In this document: positions 56,939-64,000 of the stretch, piece by piece | Numbering within the stretch: the first letter of the stretch is position 1 | Layout of the letters: each line of letters opens with the position of its first letter | From: Nansenia antarctica | Lineage: Eukaryota > Chordata > Actinopteri > Argentiniformes > Microstomatidae | Direction of reading: 5' to 3' | Length of the DNA stretch: 64,000 bases | NCBI GenBank assembly: GCA_963989245.1 | Contig: OZ022347.1 | Location: 3,782,448-3,846,447, forward strand | Position numbers and translations under genes: made by a program | Notes under the pieces: generated by a model | Databases searched by the model: none | Told to the model about the DNA's origin: nothing | Seen by the model: the letters and a program-made list of their open reading frames with translations, nothing else

Positions 56939-57590
56939 ATGTCAATATCTTTCCAGACCTCACCGCCACTTCGAGCTGTAACCGTTTACATCACCTTTAA
57001 CTTAACAGTTTTAGTTTGCAATAGACTAGACCACTATCATACAACAGAATTTACGGTTCATCTTTGTTTTTTAATAAAACTAATACATTCACAAACTTTT
57101 ACTAAAAGTTTTTAGGACTCAAACTCTTTGGACAGAGTCTAATTCAGAAAAATACATACAAAATTCAAGACCTCATAAAATCATGATAAGACTTTTTAAT
57201 ACTTATTAAGGGTCTTGATTTTCCCAAAATTGATTTATCAACTTTTAATACTTTTCAAGACACCGCGGATACCTGTTTTAGCACACTTCACTTGAAAGTC
57301 ATACTGTAATATTGAATAGCTAAATCGGCTTTAGATTCGTTTTCAAAGAAAATCACTTTTTAAAAACCCCAACGCAAACAGTCTCAACAATGCAACATTT
57401 TATATGGCATCAGAATAAGGTTAAAATTAAACCGAATGCTGTTGACTATTTCGACCTATAGATAGTAAATTAGCTTATGTAAATTAGCCTTATAAACTGG
57501 CTAATAACATCACTCTGATATTGAGTCTCTGTCCATAGCATATCGCCGTCATTCAGAGCAGCCATTATTACAGTTGCATCTGCAACCCGT
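56939..57590. other. AT-rich stretch without gene
   Basis: No exon found. About 57070-57280 contains aaaacttttaatacttttcaagac-type sequence ending near caccgcggatacctg, reminiscent of a hAT end but not paired. Confidence 0.4.
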
Positions 57591-57640
57591 TGAAGAAGGC
57601 GGAGAGATGAGATTGCAAGGGGGGATGTATCATCTATGTG

Positions 57641-57900
57641 CCCCTTCTATCGAGTCCTTTAAATCTAAACTCAAAACTCACTTGTATTCCTTAGCGTTCC
57701 CTGACTCACTGTGACTCCTGCCTTGTTTGGTTTTGACGTGTTGTTCTGTTCCTCTGTTGTTTCTGTTGGCTGTTTATTTTCTGTTTATTTACACGTTAGG
57801 TGTACTTTTACTGTAAAGCACTTTGGTTGACAAGTGTCATGTTTAAATGTGCTATATAAATACATTTGATTGATTGATTAATTGATTGATTGATTGATTG
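57641..57900 (+). mobile_element. LINE 3' end with (GATT)n tail
   Basis: Encodes SIESFKSKLKTHLYSLAFP, then a 3' end with gctatataaatacatttgatt and GATT repeats. The paralogous segment near 46898-46905 (atgtgtcctcctg) is the uninterrupted site. Confidence 0.82.
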
Positions 57901-58095
57901 TCCTCCTGAGTGCTTCCATAGGCTGAGCAGTGCCTGACGTAACAACATGTCTGGGATCTCTGTAGAATACAATGAGAAACTTATCAACTCCATCATGGAA
58001 GAGACCAAAGAGGCACTGTCGGTCTAAGTATTGACTGTTACAGTAATACACTATTAACACGATAGAGCATTGACTAGGAGTTGAACAATGAATAC

Positions 58096-59487
58096 TAGGG
58101 ATGCACGATATTATCGGCACCGATATTTATCGGCCCGATATTTATCGGCCCGATATTGGGGAATTAATGTTTATCGGTATTTATCGGTTTTATAAAATTT
58201 TAGCCGATATTTAACCGATAATATGAAGCCGGAAACATTTCTGCTTCCGGTTTCCGCGCTCTGCTTCCGGTTTCCGCGCTCAGGCACGCAGTTTGTATAG
58301 ACGAGACGCGAGCGAAACATGCCTTCCCCGGTGTGGACATTCTTCAGTTTCTGAGGCAGATATTGCGTTTGCAATTTGCAATACATGTTCAACAAAAGTT
58401 CGGAGAGGAGGGCAAAGGTCTACGAGTTACAACACAACGAATCTAATAAGTCACCTGAAGAATCACCATTGCAAGCACGCTGTATGGAAGGAATATCAAG
58501 CACTCGTAGTAGCAGAACACGGTAGCCCAGCCGCGAACAAAAAATCCGCGGTGCCTATTGAACACGCATTTGAAAACTGCATTGCAAAGGTTCTATGAGG
58601 TAGGAATTGTATTCAGTTTGTATATTAGGGAACACCAATGGAAAACGTGTCTATTATTTAGGTGAGAATGTGAATGTAGGCTATACAAGACAAGTTGTTT
58701 ACAAGGAAAACATGCACTTTTTGTTTTTCCATGTCAGTGCAATTTATTTTGAATTCTTATGCAAAACGTTTGATGGGCTTTATCACAACCTACCTCATCC
58801 TCATGCACTAAAAGTAGCATAGCCCTTTTCAGTTGCTTTATTAAGCATACTAGTGTAGCCTACTATGTGCCTTGTATCATTCTGTTTTTCTGCAGACTAA
58901 GCAGCCATTTGGCACTAGTTTCTGTACAAGTTCTATACAACTTTTGGTTCTTTAAAAGTCTTTATTTTTGTATTGACTGATGCACAAGGTGCACTTTATT
59001 TTTGACACTTTTTTGATCTAATTACTCTTAGGTGAGCCTTTTTTGTTTTCATAAAAGGAGGCCAGATCTTGGCTAAAAAAAGCATTGTGCACTGTATAAC
59101 AGATTCTGTTTGTTAGAGGAAATAATAAATGAACATTTGAAGACTCAGAAGTGTTCTCTTTGTTGTGTTAACAATAGTGATGTAAGTTAGATTTGGTGAG
59201 ATCACTATGGAATATTAAATCATCAATCTTTGCTCACTACATAGCCTTTCTTACCTTCAGGTGTGCATGAACTACAGGTTATCAACTGTGAAATGATATC
59301 TGAATGGTCTTTATTGTCATTGATATCGTACAGGTACCAAACAACGAAATTTGGGAGGGGGAGCTCCCCTGGTGCTAGGAAAGAAAAAATAAAATAATAA
59401 TAATATCGGTATCGGTATCGGTTATCGGCCACGAGAAGCGGGTAAATATCGGTATCGGTAGGAAAAAATGCATATCGTGCATCCCTA
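58096..59487 (+). mobile_element. hAT element with BED zinc-finger remnant
   Basis: Perfect 16-bp inverted ends tagggatgcacgatat and 8-bp target duplication ATGAATAC (58088-58095 and 59488-59495). Copy 1 of the duplicated segment has the empty site near 47300-47310. A 101-residue frame (58293-58598) has a BED-type finger, FAICNTCSTKVRRGG and LISHLKNHH, as at the N-terminus of hAT transposases; the catalytic part is missing. A LINE tail lies at about 59300-59390. Confidence 0.88.
59300..59390 (-). mobile_element. L2-type LINE 3' end inside the hAT element
   Basis: Sequence ctttattgtcattgatatcg, ggtaccaaacaacgaaattt and agctcccctggtgctagg, the L2 3' end, without a clear tail. Confidence 0.7.
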
Positions 59488-59532
59488 ATGAATACCATTT
59501 TAACATTAGCCAAATTCATAATATGAACTTAC

Positions 59533-59889
59533 CATCCAAATGTTTCTCCTTTATTTCCTCTCCTCCTTCCTCTACTTTCATCATCACATCTTTCTCCTCC
59601 TCTTCCTCTACTTTCACCAACATAACTTTCTCCTCTTCCTCTACTTTCACCATCACAATTTTCTCCTCTTCCTCCCCTTTCACCATCACTTCTTCCAACT
59701 CTTCTTTCACCATCATTTCTTCCTCTTTCACTACCACATTGAGTTCCAGTGTTTGGCTGCAGTCCTCCAGCTTCACTGTCACCATCTCTGGACCCCGCTG
59801 TGTGCTTGTCTGGGCTGGAGAACCACAGCCAGAACCCAGGGACTCTGTGGACTTGTGTTCGGACATGGTAGCTGGGCTGTGAGGTGGAT
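59533..59889 (-). CDS. Acidic first coding exon, copy 2 (alternative or orphan exon)
   Basis: Acceptor ctctccacag, ATG at 59866-59864, donor gtaagt after 59533, phase 1 out, exactly as in copy 1. It encodes the same leader (SEHKSTESLGSGCGSPAQ) and a shorter, diverged acidic repeat region (MVKVEEEEKVMLVKVEEE). No second finger exon lies between it and copy 1. It could splice to the fingers at 44709 as an alternative first exon, or be an orphan from a partial tandem duplication. Confidence 0.65.
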
Positions 59890-61173
59890 CTGTGGAGAGT
59901 AAACAAAGGTAGAGGCACAAAGAGTGGAGAGTTAATTGAGATTACCAAAACCTCACAGGTAGGATATGCATTACTCTGAATTGTCAACACAGGTGTCCTG
60001 AAATACCGGCTATGTATATACTGTATTTTGTATAATAATGTCTATGTCATAGAAAAGTTACACCTCGGCACAGATGAAGAACAGGTTGTCAGCACTTCAG
60101 TAACCTCATCCACGGGATATTGTGTACAGTTCATATAAGCTTGGAATAACAACGACTCAAACCTGGGAGTAAAGTATTTGTTATTATTTGATTTCAGCAA
60201 CTCACACAGCAGGCACAAAGTGTAGCTCTGATTCAGAAACGTGTGGTGCGCAAGAAAGAACTGTGAGTTGGACTGATTATCAGAAAGGTCATGACTTCAA
60301 ATCCTTGGGGAACACCACCACTTGTGTGCCCTTATGTAAGGTAGGCTACTTAGCCCTAAATCACTCCAGGGAGACTGTCCCGGTCATCTCGCTTGTCATA
60401 TCAGTCGCGTTGGATAAAAGTGTCTGTTAGTGTTAAATGATACAAAATGTAGCCTAAATGGTGCACCGGACCTTGGGCGTAGTCGGGACCCTCATGGACC
60501 ATCGATGTCCTGTTCCTGGTCCTCAGGAGGGACTGGTGTTTCAATGGTAACTAACTACAGCACCTTATATTTATGATAGATGTAAGTATATTTAGTAGTA
60601 TATTAATAGTATATTATATATATTTATAAAACTGTATATATTGATTTGTAAATTGACCTGTACACACTGTTCTGTTGCATCTCTATTTATCTCTATATAG
60701 TCCAATCAAATAGTATAGTTTTTACCAACCTGCAAATGTCATCTGTGCAATGTCAGTTTTTCTGTGTGATTTGAGTGTGATTTTGTGTGATTTGAAACCT
60801 GCTCGTGTAATTTGTAAATAGATTTTTTGTATTCCACCTTCTTACTCTTGTAGCACTTCTTAGGAGCCGGTAGTAACATTTCACTGTACATTGTACCTGT
60901 ACAATATGCACGTGACAAATAAAATGGACTTTGACTTTGACATAGCCATTCCATTCAAAGAGCGTTATGGTACAGCACCTTTAACAAGCCTCCTTCGACC
61001 ATCAAGGGTCTTTGGCTCTATGAGCTGATTAGTGGTGAAGTGTCTGCAGACCTTAGTGTGAGATGTGATATTATTGACATCTTCTTTCCTAACCCGTATT
61101 TTCTACTAGCCATTTTATCCTACGGTCGGGATCGGTCGCACTCGGAAAGCCAAAGAAACTTCTTAGTGTCCCG
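59890..61173. other. Stretch without recognisable gene
   Basis: About 60180-60430 looks SINE-like (weak B-box-like catgacttcaaatcc, later ttggataaaagtgtctgtta). About 60870-60950 is a LINE 3' end with a TTTGAC tail. No exon supported. Confidence 0.4.
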
Positions 61174-63272
61174 TTATTATACTTCTAGTTAGTGTCCCGT
61201 TATTAGACTTCTAGTTAACTAGTTAGTGTCCTGTTATTATACTTCTAGTTAGTGTCTCGTTATTATACTTCTAGTTAGTGTCCTGTTATTATACTTCTAG
61301 TTAGTGTCCCGTTATTATACTTCTAGTTAGTGTCTCGTTATTAGACTTCTAGTTAGTGTCTCGTTATTAGACTTCTAGTTAGTGTCTCGTTATTATACTT
61401 CTAGTTAGTGTCTCGTTATTAGACTTCTAGTTAGTGTCCCGTTATTAGACTTCTAGTTAGTGTCCCGTTATTAGACTTCTAGTTAGTGTCTCGTTATTAT
61501 ACTTCTAGTTAGTGTCTCGTTATTATACTTCTAGTTAGTGTCTCGTTATTAGACTTCTAGTTAGTGTCTCGTTATTAGACTTCTAGTTAGTGTCTCGTTA
61601 TTAGACTTCTAGTTAGTGTCTCGTTATTAGACTTCTAGTTAGTGTCCCGTTATTATACTTCTAGTTAGTGTCTCGTTATTAGACTTCTAGTTAGTGTCTC
61701 GTTATTATACTTCTAGTTAGTGTCTCGTTATTAGACTTCTAGTTAGTGTCTCGTTATTATACTTCTAGTTAGTGTCTCGTTATTAGACTTCTAGTTAGTG
61801 TCTCGTTATTAGACTTCTAGTTAGTGTCCCGTTATTAGACTTCTAGTTAGTGTCCCGTTATTAGACTTCTAGTTAGTGTCTCGTTATTAGACTTCTAGTT
61901 AGTGTCTCGTTATTATACTTCTAGTTAGTGTCTCGTTATTATACTTCTAGTTAGTGTCCCGTTATTATACTTCTAGTTAGTGTCCCGTTATTAGACTTCT
62001 AGTTAGTGTCTCGTTATTATACTTCTAGTTAGTGTCCCGTTATTAGACTTCTAGTCAGTGTCTCGTTATTAGACTTCTAGTTAGTGTCTCGTTATTATAT
62101 TTCTAGTTAGTGTCTCGTTATTATACTTCTAGTTAGTGTCCCGTTATTATACTTCTAGTTAGTGTCTCGTTATTACACTTCTAGTTAGTGTCTCGTTATT
62201 ATACTTCTAGTTAGTGTCCCGTTATTATACTTCTAGTTAGTGTCTCGTTATTATACTTCTAGTTAGTGTCTCGTAATTATACTTCTAGTTAATGTCTCGT
62301 TATTACACTTCTAGTTAGTGTCTCGTTATTATACTTCTAGTTAGTGTCCCGTTATTATACCTCTAGTTAGTGTCCCGTTATTAGACTTCTAGTTAGTGTC
62401 TCGTTATTATACTTCTAGTTAGTGTCCCGTTATTATACTTCTAGTTAGTGTCTCGTTATTATACTTCTAGTTAGTGTCTCGTTATTATACTTCTAGTTAG
62501 TGTCTCGTTATTATACTTCTAGTCAGTGTCTCGTTATTAGACTTCTAGTCAGTGTCTCGTTATTATACTTCTAGTTAGTGTCTCGTTATTAGACCTCTAG
62601 TTAGTGTCTCGTTATTATACTTCTAGTTAGTGTCTCGTTATTAGACTTCTAGTTAGTGTCTCGTTATTATACTTCTAGTTAGTGTCCCGTTATTATACTT
62701 CTAGTTAGTGTCTCGTTATTAGACTTCTAGTTAGTGTCTCGTTATTAGACTTCTAGTTAGTGTCTCGTTATTATACTTCTAGTTAGTGTCTCGTTATTAT
62801 ACTTCTAGTTAGTGTCTCGTTATTATACTTCTAGTTAGTGTCTCGTTATTAGACTTCTAGTTAGTGTCTCGTTATTAGACTTCTAGTTAGTGTCTCGTTA
62901 TTATACTTCTAGTTAGTGTCTCGTTATTATACTTCTAGTTAGTGTCCCGTTATTATACTTCTAGTTAGTGTCTCGTTATTAGACTTCTAGTTAGTGTCCC
63001 GTTATTAAACTTCTAGTTAGTGTCTCGTTATTAGACTTCTAGTTAGTGTCTCGTTATTAGACTTCTAGTTAGTGTCTCGTTATTATACTTCTAGTTAGTG
63101 TCTCGTTATTATACTTCTAGTTAGTGTCTCGTTATTAGACTTCTAGTTAGTGTCTCGTTATTAGACTTCTAGTTAGTGTCTCGTTATTATACTTCTAGTT
63201 AGTGTCTCGTTATTAGACTTCTAGTTAGTGTCTCGTTATTAGACTTCTAGTTAGTGTCCCGTTATTATACTT
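61174..63272. repeat. 26-bp minisatellite (about 80 copies)
   Basis: About 2.1 kb of a 26-bp unit (agttagtgtctcgttattag plus acttct). Main variants are tctcg or tcccg, and attag or attat. Very homogeneous. No ORF. Confidence 0.97.
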
Positions 63273-63478
63273 CAGTGACGCAGAAGAACAAAGTGGCTTC
63301 TTGTTGTATTTTCTTCTCCCTGTTTTTGTTGTTGACGTTTTTTTGGGGGGAATCTTGTCCCGTTTTTAACTTCTCAGTACGTAACTCTCCTGATGAGACT
63401 GTCACACCAGCTCAGCTAGAATAGGCTACATGCGATGACTCACAACATTACATTACGTTAATTCTTCCTAAACAGATC

Positions 63479-64000
63479 TGAATAAATAACATGTGAAATA
63501 CAGTAAAAGGTGTATGTTAGTGCATGTGGCCTTTCGGGCCTCTAGTTCCACACACACCGGGGCTAACATGAATAAATAACATGTGACATACAGTAAAAGG
63601 TGTATGTTAGTGCATGTGGCCTTTAGGGCCTCTAGTTCCATACACACACCGGGGCGAACATGAATAAATAACATGTGACATACAGTAAAAGGTGTATGTT
63701 AGTGCATGTGGCCTTTAGGGCCTCTAGTTCCACACACACACCGGGGCTAACATGAATAAATAACATGTGACATACAGTAAAAGGTGTATGTTAGTGCATG
63801 TGGCCTTTCGGGCCTCTAGTTCCACACACACACCGGGGCTAACATGAATAAATAACATGTGACATACAGTAAAAGGTGTATGTTAGTGCATGTGGCCTTT
63901 CGGGCCTCTAGTTCCACACACACACCGGGGCTAACATGAATAAATAACATGTGACATACAGTAAAAGGTGTATGTTAGTGCATGTGGCCTTTAGGGCCTC
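63479..64000. repeat. Roughly 91-bp tandem repeat, runs off the window
   Basis: Five to six copies of a unit starting tgaataaataacatgtgaca and containing gcatgtggcctttagggcct. Copies differ by few bases (ttcgg or ttagg). The preceding 63273-63478 holds no gene. Confidence 0.95.

Noticed and set aside
61174..64000. Possible CRISPR-like repeat-spacer array
   Set aside because: Units are contiguous tandem repeats without unique spacers, in a vertebrate genome.

Overview
This is nuclear DNA from a ray-finned fish, most likely a teleost. The reasons are FISNA-NACHT-LRR-B30.2 (NLRC3-like) immune-receptor genes with 174-bp LRR exons, GT-AG introns, a C2H2 zinc-finger gene, very dense microsatellites and minisatellites, and L2-type LINEs, tRNA-derived SINEs, hAT and Harbinger elements with the usual fish terminal sequences. 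There are no bacterial-type operons, rRNA genes or CRISPR arrays.

Layout. (1) 1-11.6 kb: NLR gene 1 on the minus strand. It runs from an ATG exon near 10.1 kb through three short N-terminal repeat exons, a helical exon, one large FISNA-NACHT exon and two LRR exons, and continues off the left edge. It carries a solo LTR, an inverted/truncated LINE and a 21-bp minisatellite in its introns. (2) 11.6-21.5 kb: spacer of LINE fragments, including an almost intact L2-type reverse transcriptase ORF, plus microsatellites and a 39-bp minisatellite. (3) 21.5-38.4 kb: NLR gene 2 on the plus strand, a mirror-image paralogue of gene 1. All 15 coding exons are visible, splice phases close exactly, and the predicted product is 1,268 aa ending in PRY-SPRY (B30.2). 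Its last intron holds a hAT element with an 8-bp target duplication and two further nested insertions. (4) 39.6-42.6 kb: a tRNA-derived SINE whose head has been amplified in tandem and then split by a second, nearly identical L2 LINE. (5) 43.8-47.9 kb: a minus-strand gene for a ten-finger C2H2 protein with a repetitive acidic N-terminal exon; its intron contains a degenerate LINE. (6) 48-54.9 kb: a long degenerate minisatellite invaded by hAT and Harbinger elements, then another hAT-like element. (7) 55-60 kb: transposon remnants and a second copy of the acidic exon inside a segmental duplication. (8) 61.2 kb to the end: two large satellite-like arrays (26-bp unit, about 80 copies; roughly 91-bp unit, running off the window).

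The two NLR genes are cytosolic pattern-recognition-type receptors. The NACHT ATPase drives oligomerisation, the LRRs and B30.2 are the likely sensing surfaces, and the short Ser/Cys-rich N-terminal repeats are a lineage feature. The inverted pair and the duplicated acidic exon act as natural controls: one copy shows the empty site for insertions in the other, so several transposon insertions, one exon loss and one in-frame domain deletion can be read directly from the sequence. I found no clearly novel enzymatic system. The most interesting material is the modular evolution of the NLR pair, the paired alternative acidic first exons of the zinc-finger gene, and the host/transposon junctions.
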